A stretch of DNA of 64,000 nucleotides from JACPVF01 sp964502095 (GTDB lineage: Bacteria; Chloroflexota; Anaerolineae; Anaerolineales; Villigracilaceae). The position numbers and the translations under genes are program-made. A model generated the notes under the pieces. It was not told the origin of the DNA. It made no database searches and saw nothing but the letters and a program-made list of their open reading frames with translations. Positions within the stretch are counted from its first letter, which is position 1. The number at the start of each line of letters is the position of its first letter. The stretch lies in assembly GCA_964502095.1 (NCBI GenBank), contig CAZCUF010000015.1:1-64000 (forward strand), written 5' to 3'. Positions 8,431 to 16,370 of this stretch are shown here, piece by piece.

Positions 8431-9564
8431 ATGAAGATAACCGTTTTACAAGAAAAACTTGCACATGGTTTGAGCGTTGTGGCGCGTGCGGTATCGCCGC
8501 GCAGTACGCTCCCGGTTTTATCGAACATTCTGATCGCGTCGGACGAAGGACGATTGCGACTCTCCGCCACTAATCTTGAATTGGGGATTACGTGCTGGAT
8601 TCCGGCGCGCATCGAACAGGAAGGCTCGACCACCGTGCCGGCGCGCACATTTGGCGATTTGGTGAATACACTCTCCGGCGATCAGGTTCAATTAACTCTG
8701 GATGCCAAGACCCAAAGTTTGAACGTACGTTGCGGCACATCGAACAATGATATTAAATGCATCGACGCGCAGGAGTTTCCCCCGTTGCCTGTGCCGGAGA
8801 TGGAAGGCGCGATTCAACTGAACGTATCCGATTTCAAGGAAATGATTCAGCAAGTGGCGTTCGCCGCCTCCGGCGATGAAGCGCGCCCGGTTTTGATGGG
8901 CGTGCTGGTGACAGTTGAAAAAGATAAGATCACCATGGCCGCGGCGGATGGATTCCGGCTTTCGATGCGCAAGGCCGCGTTGTCTGCCCCGGCGCCGCAA
9001 CCTGTGACCGCCATTATTCCGGCGCGTGCGCTCATCGAGCTGGCGCGCGTTTCCAGCGACGGCGAAGAAGCGGTTTCCATGATTTTGCCAAAGGGACGCG
9101 GGCAGGTGGTCTTCCGCGTGAAAGATGTGGAGGTGGTTTCGCAGTTGATCGACGGCACCTTCCCGGACGTTCAGCAGATCATCCCGCGTAATTACAAATC
9201 GCGCACGCTGGTCTCCACGGCTTCCATGCTCAAGGCTTGCAAGCAGGCTGAAATCTTCGCGCGCGAAGGTTCGAACGTGGCGCGGTTGGACATCAAACCG
9301 GCACAAAGCGATATGCAACCCAGCGAAGTGGAGATCTCAGCCACCTCCGAAGAGACCGGCAAGAATGAAACAATCGTCGAAGCCACAGTGGACGGCGGCG
9401 GCATGTTGATCGCTTTCAACGTCAAATTTTTACGCGAGGCTTTGGAAGTGGTAAGAACTCCCAATGTGGCGCTTGAAACCTCGGGCCCGAACGCGCCCGG
9501 TGTGGTCCGCCCGGTGGGGCAGGAAGATTTCATCCAAGTCATCATGCCGATGCATCTTGGATAG
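8431..9564 (+). CDS. dnaN: DNA polymerase III sliding clamp (beta subunit)
   Basis: Ring-shaped processivity factor that tethers DNA polymerase to the template. 377 residues with the three-fold repeated clamp fold. It starts MKITVLQEKLAHGLSVVARAV and contains RSTLPVLSNILI (about 25-36), the mid-domain DFKEMIQQVAFAAS ... RPVLMGVLV, and the third domain ending in the family hallmark FIQVIMPMHLG. That C-terminus carries the Met-Pro-Met-x-L residues of the hydrophobic cleft that binds polymerase and other clamp clients. ATG at 8431 is preceded by GAGGG. An intrinsic terminator follows. dnaA is not in the window, so whether this is near the replication origin is open (see parS-like sites at 14024 and 14816). 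Confidence 0.97.
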   Translation: MKITVLQEKLAHGLSVVARAVSPRSTLPVLSNILIASDEGRLRLSATNLELGITCWIPARIEQEGSTTVPARTFGDLVNTLSGDQVQLTLDAKTQSLNVRCGTSNNDIKCIDAQEFPPLPVPEMEGAIQLNVSDFKEMIQQVAFAASGDEARPVLMGVLVTVEKDKITMAAADGFRLSMRKAALSAPAPQPVTAIIPARALIELARVSSDGEEAVSMILPKGRGQVVFRVKDVEVVSQLIDGTFPDVQQIIPRNYKSRTLVSTASMLKACKQAEIFAREGSNVARLDIKPAQSDMQPSEVEISATSEETGKNETIVEATVDGGGMLIAFNVKFLREALEVVRTPNVALETSGPNAPGVVRPVGQEDFIQVIMPMHLG

Positions 9565-9582
9565 AAATAAAAATTTGAAATT

Positions 9583-9614
9583 GCGACGGGCCTCGTACCC
9601 GTCGCTTTTATTTT
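9583..9614 (+). terminator. Intrinsic terminator after dnaN
   Basis: Eight-bp stem GCGACGGG/CCCGTCGC (9583-9590 with 9598-9605) followed by TTTTATTTT. On the minus strand it is followed by an A/T-rich stretch with T-runs and may also serve the convergent gene ending at 9608. Confidence 0.85.
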
Positions 9615-11068
9615 GGGAAAATCTGATACACGGTGAAACGCTTGTTGTTGAACACCGTTTGCAAAGAAACATTGGAACAGCCCAACACATCGCCGATCTG
9701 TCCGTTATCTCCCTGCTTTTCATGAATCGCCACATAATTCCCAGCGCTCAAATCGGCGCAGTTCTGCGTCATGAACGAATCGCGATCGGTGAACAGGCGC
9801 ATGGCGCGCGGCTTGAAAAAAATGATCACACTATTCGCCGGCGTTTGCTCACGCACAAAATCGAACATCTCATTGCTGACTGAATCGAATGGGCCGTTGA
9901 TGTCGCGTCCGTTTTGAAGATTACCCCATCCGATCTTTGCCGAGACGATGAGCGACAGGACGATCAACGTTCCCGCCGCGCCGATACTTGCCCAGCGGAA
10001 AACAGGCAGTATTTTCACTGACGATTTTTCCAGTCCGAACTTCAGCCCCTCCGCCGCGATCAACAAAAACAGCGGCAGGATCGGAAAGATAAACCGCAGT
10101 CCCTGAGTCTCGGGCCAGGAGATGAATAGAACGAAAGTCAAAGCAATGTAGCTTAGGAAAACAAGATTCTTGCGAACGCCCGCAATGATTCCCGCAAGAA
10201 ATAAAATTACAGTAATCGCAAAGAAGAATAAGCTGAGAGGAATCTCTTTGAAGAAAGCGGCGGGCAGTGCCAGATAATAAAAGATATTACCGATCAAATG
10301 CTGTGGCGTGAAGAGCAAACCGTAATGACTGAGATAGGCCTCCTGACCGCCGGGCAGGATAAGATATTGGATCACAGTCAACGCGCCGAAGATAAGATAC
10401 GGCGGAAGAATGGAGAGCCAGTTTTTGCGAATGTTTGCTAGTGAGCGAAAATGAAGGTATTGCGCAACAGCCAAAGGCCCGAGTAGTAATAATCCGTTGG
10501 TGCGCATGGCAAACGAGGCAAAGATTGTTATCCCGATCAAGCTCAGTTTCCAAAACGATGATTGCGTTTCGTTGGGCCAGATCCATTGCTCGATGAGGAG
10601 CAGGGAGAGCGTGGAGAAAAACAGAAACGGAATATCCGAGAGAAGCAAATCATGGGCTTGAAGCAGGGCAGGGTTGAAAGCCAGAATCGCCGTTAGAAAC
10701 AGAGACCAGATTGGGGCGAGTCGGAGGCGGGCTAATCGATAGAAAACGATCAGGAAAAGGATAAAGAAGAAAGTGTTGATCAGTTTGAGCGCCAGGACCT
10801 TCAATCCAAAAACGGCCAATACCGGCGCCATTAAAAGCGGGTAGCCCCAGGGATATGCAATGGGGCCGGGCGGATACGATGATCGTAGCACTGTGAATGT
10901 GTTGTGCTGAATGAATTCGCGGGTTGTGCCGTGCAATAAACTTTGCGCCTGCATAATGTAGGATGTAAAATCATCCCACCATAAATGTCCGCGTGTCAGT
11001 AACGCAACGCTCAACAAAGCAGAGACCAGCAGGATCGCGCCGAGGCCGAACATTTCAGATTTTTTCAT
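9608..11068 (-). CDS. GT-C type glycosyltransferase (PMT/ArnT-like), multi-pass membrane protein
   Basis: 486 residues with about 11 membrane helices. The first extracytoplasmic loop carries WWDDFTSYIMQAQSLL; the adjacent Asp32-Asp33 is where GT-39/ArnT-like enzymes bind metal and the polyprenyl-phosphate sugar donor. YPWGYPLLMAPVLAVFG and a helix ending in LLIEQWIWP follow the pattern of these enzymes. The C-terminal 100 residues form a periplasmic-type soluble domain (FDFVREQTPANSVIIFFKPRAMRLF). It probably transfers a sugar from a lipid carrier to a protein or glycolipid outside the membrane; donor and acceptor are unknown. No neighbouring glycan genes, so its pathway is not evident. The ATG at 11068 lacks a strong ribosome site. 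Confidence 0.8.
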   Translation of the reverse strand: MKKSEMFGLGAILLVSALLSVALLTRGHLWWDDFTSYIMQAQSLLHGTTREFIQHNTFTVLRSSYPPGPIAYPWGYPLLMAPVLAVFGLKVLALKLINTFFFILFLIVFYRLARLRLAPIWSLFLTAILAFNPALLQAHDLLLSDIPFLFFSTLSLLLIEQWIWPNETQSSFWKLSLIGITIFASFAMRTNGLLLLGPLAVAQYLHFRSLANIRKNWLSILPPYLIFGALTVIQYLILPGGQEAYLSHYGLLFTPQHLIGNIFYYLALPAAFFKEIPLSLFFFAITVILFLAGIIAGVRKNLVFLSYIALTFVLFISWPETQGLRFIFPILPLFLLIAAEGLKFGLEKSSVKILPVFRWASIGAAGTLIVLSLIVSAKIGWGNLQNGRDINGPFDSVSNEMFDFVREQTPANSVIIFFKPRAMRLFTDRDSFMTQNCADLSAGNYVAIHEKQGDNGQIGDVLGCSNVSLQTVFNNKRFTVYQIFPK

Positions 11069-11127
11069 AGCACGAGAATTTTACTCTTGAATGCAGTAGA
11101 ACGCATGTTCTATAACAACTTAAAGAT

Positions 11128-11155
11128 AAAAGGGACACACGCGCACGTCCCTTTT
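11128..11155. terminator. Hairpin terminator between 9608-11068 and the CPBP gene
   Basis: Nine-bp stem AAAAGGGAC/GTCCCTTTT (11128-11136 with 11147-11155). On the minus strand it follows the CPBP stop codon and ends in TTTTATCTTT, so it most likely ends the seven-gene minus-strand operon. Confidence 0.7.
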
Positions 11156-11170
11156 ATGAATTTATGGATG

Positions 11171-12061
11171 TTAAGCTGTAATTTCCGACTTGCTTTGTTC
11201 CCGAACCGGGAAGCGCTTTGTCCAAACCAGCCACGCGATAAATAATGCCATGCCGATCCAGCTGGTCGGCGCGGCTAATGTGCCGCCAAAAGCGATGTTA
11301 AGTTTGGGTGCCAGGAATAATACCGGCAGTCCTGCAACCGCGTTGACTGCTCCGTGCGCAAGCGCCGCCACCCACGGACTTCGAGTATTAATATACAGCC
11401 ATGCCAAGATCGTGCCGAGTAAAAGGCAAAATACGATCATCATGAATATACCCAAAACTGGATAGCCTGGATAGTTCAATCCCTGGATGACGGCGGGCAT
11501 GTGCCACAATCCCCAAATCAAGCCGCTCCACAACACGGCTTTCCATTGTCCAAGCGGCAGTAAGCGCGGGAGCAGAAAACCGCGCCAGCCCAATTCTTCT
11601 CCCAGCGCGAATAATACGTTAATGAACGGCGCGACGATTACAGCGAACAGTAGTTGCGCTGTGACGATAACGCTTACTGGAACGTCGCTTGCGCCCGGTG
11701 CCGCCTCCAGCATACCGCGCAGTGCAGTGAAGCTCAAATCCAGTTTTCCGATTCCGAACAATACGGTAAATATGCCGCCAAACAAAGTTAACGCGACCGG
11801 CAAGAACCATGCCCAAAGGTAGAAACGTTTTGGGCCCAAGGTGTTCAGGCGCAAACTGCCAAACGGTAATTTTGCGACGAACAAGGTTGTAAGAATGGCG
11901 GCGATTCCCGGTCCCCACATGGCAATGGCCCACAATCCCTGTGTAGCGAGCGCCTTTGTTTTATCGTCCATGTTGCCGAGCGCGAACGGAGAGAAAAGCA
12001 ACGGCCAGGAGAACGCTACCGTAATTCCGAGAAACCAATAGATTTGTTTTTTAGCAATCAT
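11171..12061 (-). CDS. CPBP-family intramembrane metalloprotease (Abi/CAAX type)
   Basis: 296-residue multi-pass membrane protein. The glutamate-type intramembrane protease motifs are complete: EELGWRGFLLPRL (EExxxR) in one helix, GLIWGLWHMP (the FxxxH-equivalent histidine) in the next, and ALAHGAVNAV near the end. Bacterial members process membrane or pheromone-like peptides and often confer self-immunity to bacteriocins. Start chosen at 12061 because AAGGA on the minus strand is then 6 bases upstream; ATG at 12064 is directly adjacent and also possible, while the frame upstream (to 12100) lacks a ribosome site. It is the last gene of the GntR-SPFH-SdpI-ABC operon, 63 bases after DUF4177. 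Confidence 0.88.
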   Translation of the reverse strand: MIAKKQIYWFLGITVAFSWPLLFSPFALGNMDDKTKALATQGLWAIAMWGPGIAAILTTLFVAKLPFGSLRLNTLGPKRFYLWAWFLPVALTLFGGIFTVLFGIGKLDLSFTALRGMLEAAPGASDVPVSVIVTAQLLFAVIVAPFINVLFALGEELGWRGFLLPRLLPLGQWKAVLWSGLIWGLWHMPAVIQGLNYPGYPVLGIFMMIVFCLLLGTILAWLYINTRSPWVAALAHGAVNAVAGLPVLFLAPKLNIAFGGTLAAPTSWIGMALFIAWLVWTKRFPVREQSKSEITA

Positions 12062-12124
12062 CATATTTCCTTCTGCTGTATGTGAAAGGTCGGCGGCCAA
12101 TCTTGCAAAGCGCGGCGCGCCTTG

Positions 12125-12343
12125 TCAGTTCGGCATGGACCGTCTGCGCAGTGTTTCGCGCGTCAGCGGGCGTTTGGCAACCATCGTTACCTTGCCGCTT
12201 CCTTCCGGCGTGTACAGGTTGACGGCCTCCCAGCCTTCTTCTCCCCATTCGTTCAGCATGGATTCAATGTGTTCATCTCTTGTGCCGAACAGACTCCCGA
12301 TGGTCTTGACTCGATATTCCCATTGTTTTATTTCTTCTGTCAT
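12125..12343 (-). CDS. DUF4177 domain protein
   Basis: 72 residues. The pattern KQWEYRVKTIGS ... LNEWGEEGWEAVNLYTPEG ... VTMVAKRPL is the DUF4177 signature (a small beta-alpha-beta domain with a central EGWE motif). Function is unknown in the family. ATG at 12343 is preceded by AGGAG. Nine bases separate it from the ABC permease stop, so it is co-transcribed with the upstream ABC genes. Confidence 0.85.
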   Translation of the reverse strand: MTEEIKQWEYRVKTIGSLFGTRDEHIESMLNEWGEEGWEAVNLYTPEGSGKVTMVAKRPLTRETLRRRSMPN

Positions 12344-12352
12344 GGGTCTCTC

Positions 12353-13177
12353 CTATAGTTTTGCGATCAGTGAACTGCGGTTGAATCTTTTCACGCTCAA
12401 GTAGATCAACGCCGCATCCACCAGCCAGATAAGTAATCCGATCAACAGCGCTGTGCCGACGCCAAGAAATAATACGCCAGATACTTGTCCGATTACCAGA
12501 CCGAGAACGATCACCACTAGTGAAGTGCTCATCTGATAGGCCTCCATAAATGTTCGCACGCGTGAGGAGATCAACACTGTGGCAGAGATGCCCAGCACGG
12601 CCAGCGCGGGCGTGAGCCAGAACATCAAAGGCCACCACGTCGCCAGCGGGAACCAGATCCGCCCGAAGAGCGGATAACTCGCGGCGTTGACCACGATGAT
12701 ATAAACCAGATAAACGATCCACGAAAGCGCGATGGCGGGAATCACCGCCGCCAGTACCTTGCCGAGGAACAGTTCCAGGTCGCTGGTGGGCGCGTAGAGC
12801 AGGGCTTCCATGGTCTTGCGTTCGCGCTCGCCGACGAACGAATCCGAGCCGACCACCGTGGAAAACATCAGCGGCATGATGAGGAACAAAGGCGCGAGCA
12901 TGAATCCTGTCATGTAGATGACGAATATCTGCTCCAGACTCTTGCCACCGAAGATCGCCGCGAAGGATGGCGGCATGTTTCGCAATAGCGTATCCATATC
13001 GCCAAGTTCGCGCTGGACATCCTCCACGGGGATGATTTGCGGTATCACGATCATCGCAATCGGCATGAGAATGGCAAAGAACAACGGCACGATAACGCCA
13101 GGCATCCAGGCGGCCCTGTTCTGGCGCACCTCCTTCAAGTCTTTTTGGGCAATCGCCCAGATTGAGCGCCAATTCAT
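12353..13177 (-). CDS. ABC-2 type transporter permease
   Basis: 274 residues with about six membrane helices and a large external loop between helices 1 and 2 (about residues 48-85, IIPVEDVQRELGDMDTLL ...). This topology is seen in NatB/ABC-2 exporters. It begins with the typical cytoplasmic amphipathic helix WRSIWAIAQKDLKEVRQNRAAW, and the stretch VGERERKTMEALLYAPTSD between helices is the usual ABC-2 coupling region. It pairs with the ATPase encoded just upstream; the stop of that gene and this ATG overlap (ATGA at 13174-13177). Predicted to export a lipid, peptide or ion; substrate unknown. Confidence 0.88.
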   Translation of the reverse strand: MNWRSIWAIAQKDLKEVRQNRAAWMPGVIVPLFFAILMPIAMIVIPQIIPVEDVQRELGDMDTLLRNMPPSFAAIFGGKSLEQIFVIYMTGFMLAPLFLIMPLMFSTVVGSDSFVGERERKTMEALLYAPTSDLELFLGKVLAAVIPAIALSWIVYLVYIIVVNAASYPLFGRIWFPLATWWPLMFWLTPALAVLGISATVLISSRVRTFMEAYQMSTSLVVIVLGLVIGQVSGVLFLGVGTALLIGLLIWLVDAALIYLSVKRFNRSSLIAKL

Positions 13178-14109
13178 TTCTCACCTGCCTGCAATGCGAA
13201 GTAAATATCCTCCAGTGTATAAGCGCGCGGATTAACTTTGAGAATGGACGCGCCCTGTGCCGCCAGGTATTGAACGATCTGCGGGATCACCTCCTCGCTC
13301 TCGACTTGAACCTGCCACGCATCATCCTCACCCGTAACCTGCTTCACGCCTCGCTGAGTCTTAAGATTACCCGTGACGTTTTTCGCGGGCACCTGCCAGA
13401 ACGTAATATCCACCCAGGTCACCGGCCACAACTTGCGCGCCAGTTCTTTAAGACCGCCCATTGCCAAAATATGACCTTTGTTGATCACAGCCACGCGGTC
13501 GCAGAGACGCTGTGCATCGAGCAGGTTATGCGTTGCCAGCAGGATGGTCTGCCCGTTTTTGTGGCTCAAATCCGCGATCAACCCATTGACGTGCTGTGCC
13601 GCCTCGGGGTCCAGGCCGGAGACCGGCTCGTCGAGAAAGAGCAGTGGCGGCTCATGGATAAGGGCGCGCGCCAAAGCGAGTCTCTGCTTCATGCCCTTGC
13701 TGTAAGTTTCCACTTTATCCTTGGCGCGCTCCTGTAGATCGAAAAACGTCAGGATTTCCATTACGCGGCTTCCCAGCTTTTCTTTGGGAATGCCCGTCAG
13801 CGTGCCGAAAAAAGCCAGGTTTTCGTAAGCGGAAAGCCGCTCATACAAAGAAGGGCTCTCCGTCAGCACGCCGGTTTTCTGGCGGACGCGTTGACCGTCC
13901 GTAGCAGGATTCAGCCCGAAGACGCGCACCGAACCGCCGCTCGGAGGCAGGATCCCGTTCAAGAGGCGGACGGTCGTGGTCTTGCCTGCGCCGTTCGGGC
14001 CGAGCAGTCCGAAGACCTCGCCTTGTTCCACGTGAAACGTCATCCCATTCACGGCGCGGTTTTGGCCGAAGACGCGCTCGAGGGCGTTGACTTCAACGAC
14101 CGCGTTCAT
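13174..14109 (-). CDS. ABC transporter ATP-binding protein
   Basis: 311 residues from ATG at 14109, which has AGGAG five bases upstream on the minus strand; the open frame extends further but without coding character. Walker A GPNGAGKTTT (about residues 35-44), signature YSKGMKQRLALARAL, Walker B LLFLDEPVSGLDPEAA and the switch histidine in LLATHNL are intact, so it is a working ATPase of the ABC-2/NatA type. A C-terminal domain (about 225-311) ends in PRAYTLEDIYFALQAGEK. It overlaps by four bases with both the SdpI-like gene upstream and the permease downstream. The codons for FHVEQ contain a parS-like 16-mer at 14024-14039. Confidence 0.93.
   Translation of the reverse strand: MNAVVEVNALERVFGQNRAVNGMTFHVEQGEVFGLLGPNGAGKTTTVRLLNGILPPSGGSVRVFGLNPATDGQRVRQKTGVLTESPSLYERLSAYENLAFFGTLTGIPKEKLGSRVMEILTFFDLQERAKDKVETYSKGMKQRLALARALIHEPPLLFLDEPVSGLDPEAAQHVNGLIADLSHKNGQTILLATHNLLDAQRLCDRVAVINKGHILAMGGLKELARKLWPVTWVDITFWQVPAKNVTGNLKTQRGVKQVTGEDDAWQVQVESEEVIPQIVQYLAAQGASILKVNPRAYTLEDIYFALQAGEK
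14024..14039. other. parS-like site 1
   Basis: TGTTCCACGTGAAACG matches the bacterial parS consensus TGTTNCACGTGAAACA at all but the last base. It lies inside the ABC ATPase gene. An identical 16-mer in the opposite orientation is at 14816-14831. ParB binding is an inference. Confidence 0.45.
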
Positions 14110-14747
14110 GGATTCTCCTGCCGCCAAAGAATGTACGAATAGACAACCGGTATCAACGCGGCCGCGAGCATGACGGCCAGCATAAGCCAGATGCCTGCTT
14201 CGCCGAAGAAGGCGCTGACAATGGTCACTGCGCCGCCGAGCATGAACAGTTTCGAGCCGAGGCGGTGAGTCTTGTCCCAAACCGTTTCGCTGGAAAGTGT
14301 CCACGGCGTGCGGATGCCGATGAAAAAGTTGCGTTTGGCTTTGTTCAGCATGTAGCCTATTCCAATGAAGAGCAGACCGACGATCGGCAGAAGTATAGCT
14401 GTCATGTTGAACTGGTAGCCGAGCGCGGCGGCAATGATCAGGCCATAGACAAGGAGCATATACGCCACAAAACCGACGATGAACCAGTTGAATGCGCCGA
14501 GAAATTTGGCGATGTTGGCTTTGAGCGGGTCAATATGCGGAATGACCAGAAAGAGCGGAAGCAGTACGACGGTGATGATCGGCACGAGGAAAACGCCCCA
14601 AAATTTCGACATGTATCCGTCCACCTGCCCGGCGGCGTTCCAATGTGCAGGCATCGGATCGGGCAGGCGGGCATAGAGGGCGATTCCCACGAGCACAGCG
14701 GCCGCGACCAAAACGATAGAGACGACCAGGGTCGTTTTTGTTGACAT
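14106..14747 (-). CDS. SdpI-like membrane protein with DUF1648 domain
   Basis: 213 residues, six predicted helices. The N-terminal part (residues 1-70) has the DUF1648 motif RLPDPMPAHWNAAGQVDGYMSK. Residues about 115-210 have the SdpI-type KAKRNFFIGIRTPWTLSSETVWDKTHRLG, the immunity-protein hallmark. In Bacillus subtilis SdpI protects against the SDP killing peptide and senses it; here no killing peptide gene is seen. The ATG at 14747 follows AAGGAG. The last bases overlap the ABC ATPase start (ATGA), so translation is coupled. It is part of the GntR-led operon. Confidence 0.9.
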   Translation of the reverse strand: MSTKTTLVVSIVLVAAAVLVGIALYARLPDPMPAHWNAAGQVDGYMSKFWGVFLVPIITVVLLPLFLVIPHIDPLKANIAKFLGAFNWFIVGFVAYMLLVYGLIIAAALGYQFNMTAILLPIVGLLFIGIGYMLNKAKRNFFIGIRTPWTLSSETVWDKTHRLGSKLFMLGGAVTIVSAFFGEAGIWLMLAVMLAAALIPVVYSYILWRQENP

Positions 14748-14815
14748 GTTTTCTCCTTGACGTCTTGCTGGCCGAGCAGTCCGTGATTGTTGGGCGTATC
14801 GAGACCAGCGAGGCG

Positions 14816-14831
14816 CGTTTCACGTGGAACA
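14816..14831. other. parS-like site 2
   Basis: On the minus strand this reads TGTTCCACGTGAAACG, identical to site 1 and one base from the parS consensus. It is in the 85-base gap between the SPFH and SdpI-like genes. The same gap contains a 14-mer GGCCGAGCAGTCCG (14770-14783) also found before site 1 (13998-14011), so part of the gap may be a decayed copy of the ABC ATPase start region. Confidence 0.45.
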
Positions 14832-14832
14832 G

Positions 14833-15768
14833 CTATTTCTCTTTCGGCAGGTTCTGCTGTGCCACTGAGACAATGCCGCTCAAGCCGCCCAGATTCATCG
14901 TGTCCACTGCCGAGCTTGGCACGATCACGAGCGCTCCTTTTTCCTTCAAGCCTTCAAAGAGCATATTCATGGCTCGCAGATGCAGGGCCGTTGGGTTATT
15001 CACGTAAGCCTGGGAGGCTTCTGAGAATGAGGCCGCGATCTGCTTCTCGGATTCGCCGAGGATAACGCGCGCCTGCCGTTCGCGTTCCGCCTGCGCCTGG
15101 CGCGACATGGCATCCTCCAGATCGGGCGGGATGACAATATCGCGGATCTCCACCGATTGTACGGTCACACCCCAGGGCGTGGTGCGCTCGTCAATCACCT
15201 GCTGGAGCTCCTTATCGATCACGCCGCGGCCCACGAGAATATCTGCCAGCATCATGCGGCCGGTAATATCACGCAGGGCGGTTTGCGCGGCCCAATCCAC
15301 GGCCAGACGATAATTTTCAACCTCCAGCGCGGCCTTCTCCGCGTCCCATACCACCCAGAATAGCACCGCGTCCACATCCACGGGTACGGTGTCTTTGGTC
15401 AGGGTCTTTTGTGCGGAAAAAGGCGTTACCATCACGCGGTGGTCGATCCAAGATGGAATCGTATCAATGATTGGCGCGATCCAGAACAAGCCCGGACCTT
15501 TCAACCGGTGAAATTTTCCCATTCGCAGAACGACAGCCTTTTCCCATTGTGGCGCAATCTTCAACGCAAACAATAGGTAAGTTGCGATAACGGTCAAGGC
15601 CACGACGACCAATGTGGTCATTAGATCGGAGGCGTGGACGGCATTTAATAGTAGTCCAGCTCTGGCTGCCCCGATCAGGATGATCGCGAACACAAGGTAA
15701 GCCATGCTGGGGATGTGAAGATCAACTTTCTGCTTTCCCGCTGTTTCTTTTGTTTGTTTTGTAGCCAT
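14833..15768 (-). CDS. SPFH/Band 7 (slipin/stomatin-like) membrane protein
   Basis: 311 residues. Two hydrophobic segments (about 22-40 and 50-68) are followed by the SPFH domain: IAPQWEKAVVLRMGKFHRLKGPGLFWIAPI, then TKDTVPVDVDAVLFWVV, then WGVTVQSVEIRDIVIPPDLEDAMSRQ. An Ala/Glu/Arg-rich coiled coil follows (about 225-265). Such proteins oligomerise in membrane microdomains and act as scaffolds, often with a partner protease; no NfeD gene is next to it here. ATG at 15768 is preceded by AAGGAG, which overlaps the stop codon of the GntR gene, indicating coupled expression. Confidence 0.92.
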   Translation of the reverse strand: MATKQTKETAGKQKVDLHIPSMAYLVFAIILIGAARAGLLLNAVHASDLMTTLVVVALTVIATYLLFALKIAPQWEKAVVLRMGKFHRLKGPGLFWIAPIIDTIPSWIDHRVMVTPFSAQKTLTKDTVPVDVDAVLFWVVWDAEKAALEVENYRLAVDWAAQTALRDITGRMMLADILVGRGVIDKELQQVIDERTTPWGVTVQSVEIRDIVIPPDLEDAMSRQAQAERERQARVILGESEKQIAASFSEASQAYVNNPTALHLRAMNMLFEGLKEKGALVIVPSSAVDTMNLGGLSGIVSVAQQNLPKEK

Positions 15769-15780
15769 TGTATTTCTCCT

Positions 15781-16197
15781 TTACTCTTCGACTTTTATCG
15801 TTTCTTTCCAGATTTTGAGTTGTTCGCTGACCATCCGGCGGACCTCCGCCTGAGAGAAGCCCAGCCGAAATGCCTCGCTGATATAGCGGCGCGTCAGCCC
15901 TTCGAGCGATTCGCGCCGCAGTCTTTCCGTCACTTTGGGCGGAGGTTTCTCCATGATGAATGTGCCGCGTCCCTGCTGGGTGGAGATGACGCGCGTCTCA
16001 TCCAGGATGCGATAGGCCCGTGCCACTGTGTTGAAGTTGACGCGCAATTCCAGGGCCAGCGCGCGGACGGTGGGCAGTTGATCTCCCGGTTTCAAAATTC
16101 CGTTCGCCACGCGCCCCGAGATCTGGTTGACGATCTGGGTGTAGATCGGCAGGCCGGAATGAAAATCCAGTTCAAAGTTCAGGTTGGGTTCGGGCAT
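15781..16197 (-). CDS. GntR-family transcriptional regulator, YtrA type
   Basis: 138 residues. The winged helix (about 12-80) has PIYTQIVNQISGRVANGILKPGDQLPTVRALALELRVNFNTVARAYRILD, the standard GntR recognition region. It lacks a large ligand-binding domain and instead has a short helical tail (KVTERLRRESLEGLTRRYISEAFRLGFS), as in the YtrA subfamily that regulates ABC export operons responding to cell-envelope antibiotics. It is the first gene of the operon (SPFH, SdpI-like, ABC, DUF4177, CPBP follow). A strong promoter and paired 9-mers lie just upstream, so it probably represses its own operon. Confidence 0.92.
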   Translation of the reverse strand: MPEPNLNFELDFHSGLPIYTQIVNQISGRVANGILKPGDQLPTVRALALELRVNFNTVARAYRILDETRVISTQQGRGTFIMEKPPPKVTERLRRESLEGLTRRYISEAFRLGFSQAEVRRMVSEQLKIWKETIKVEE

Positions 16198-16219
16198 ACT
16201 GCGCCTTGTTGTATTGTAA

Positions 16220-16245
16220 TAATTGTATCATTGTCATAATTGTAT
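16220..16245 (-). promoter_or_regulatory. Candidate GntR operator: two identical 9-mers
   Basis: TAATTGTAT occurs at 16220-16228 and 16237-16245, 17 bases apart. The second copy covers the -10 box of the minus-strand promoter and the first sits just after the expected transcription start, a layout typical of autorepression. Binding by the adjacent regulator is inferred. Confidence 0.5.
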
Positions 16246-16266
16246 TCCAATTGCAGGTTTTGTCAA
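16239..16266 (-). promoter_or_regulatory. Sigma-70 promoter of the GntR operon
   Basis: On the minus strand TTGACA (16261-16266) and TACAAT (16239-16244) are separated by 16 bases. The expected start is near 16232, giving a leader of about 35 bases before the GntR ATG. The best -35/-10 pair I found in the window. Confidence 0.7.
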
Positions 16267-16332
16267 GAGGCGGGAATTTGTTGGAAAACGAGGCCGGCTT
16301 CATCCTGCGCGTGAGGCGGGGCCGCGTCTGCG

Positions 16333-16341
16333 TGGTAAAAT
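16333..16341 (+). promoter_or_regulatory. Extended -10 promoter of pdxS
   Basis: TGG-TAAAAT, 29 bases before the pdxS ATG, with AAGGAG between. No clear -35. It faces away from the GntR operon promoter. Confidence 0.4.
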
Positions 16342-16370
16342 CCATATGTATCAAATCAAGGAGTATCAAA

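Noticed and set aside
16206..16370. N-terminal extension of PdxS
   Set aside because: The frame is open but crosses the promoter region; AAGGAG precedes the ATG at 16371, where family homology starts.
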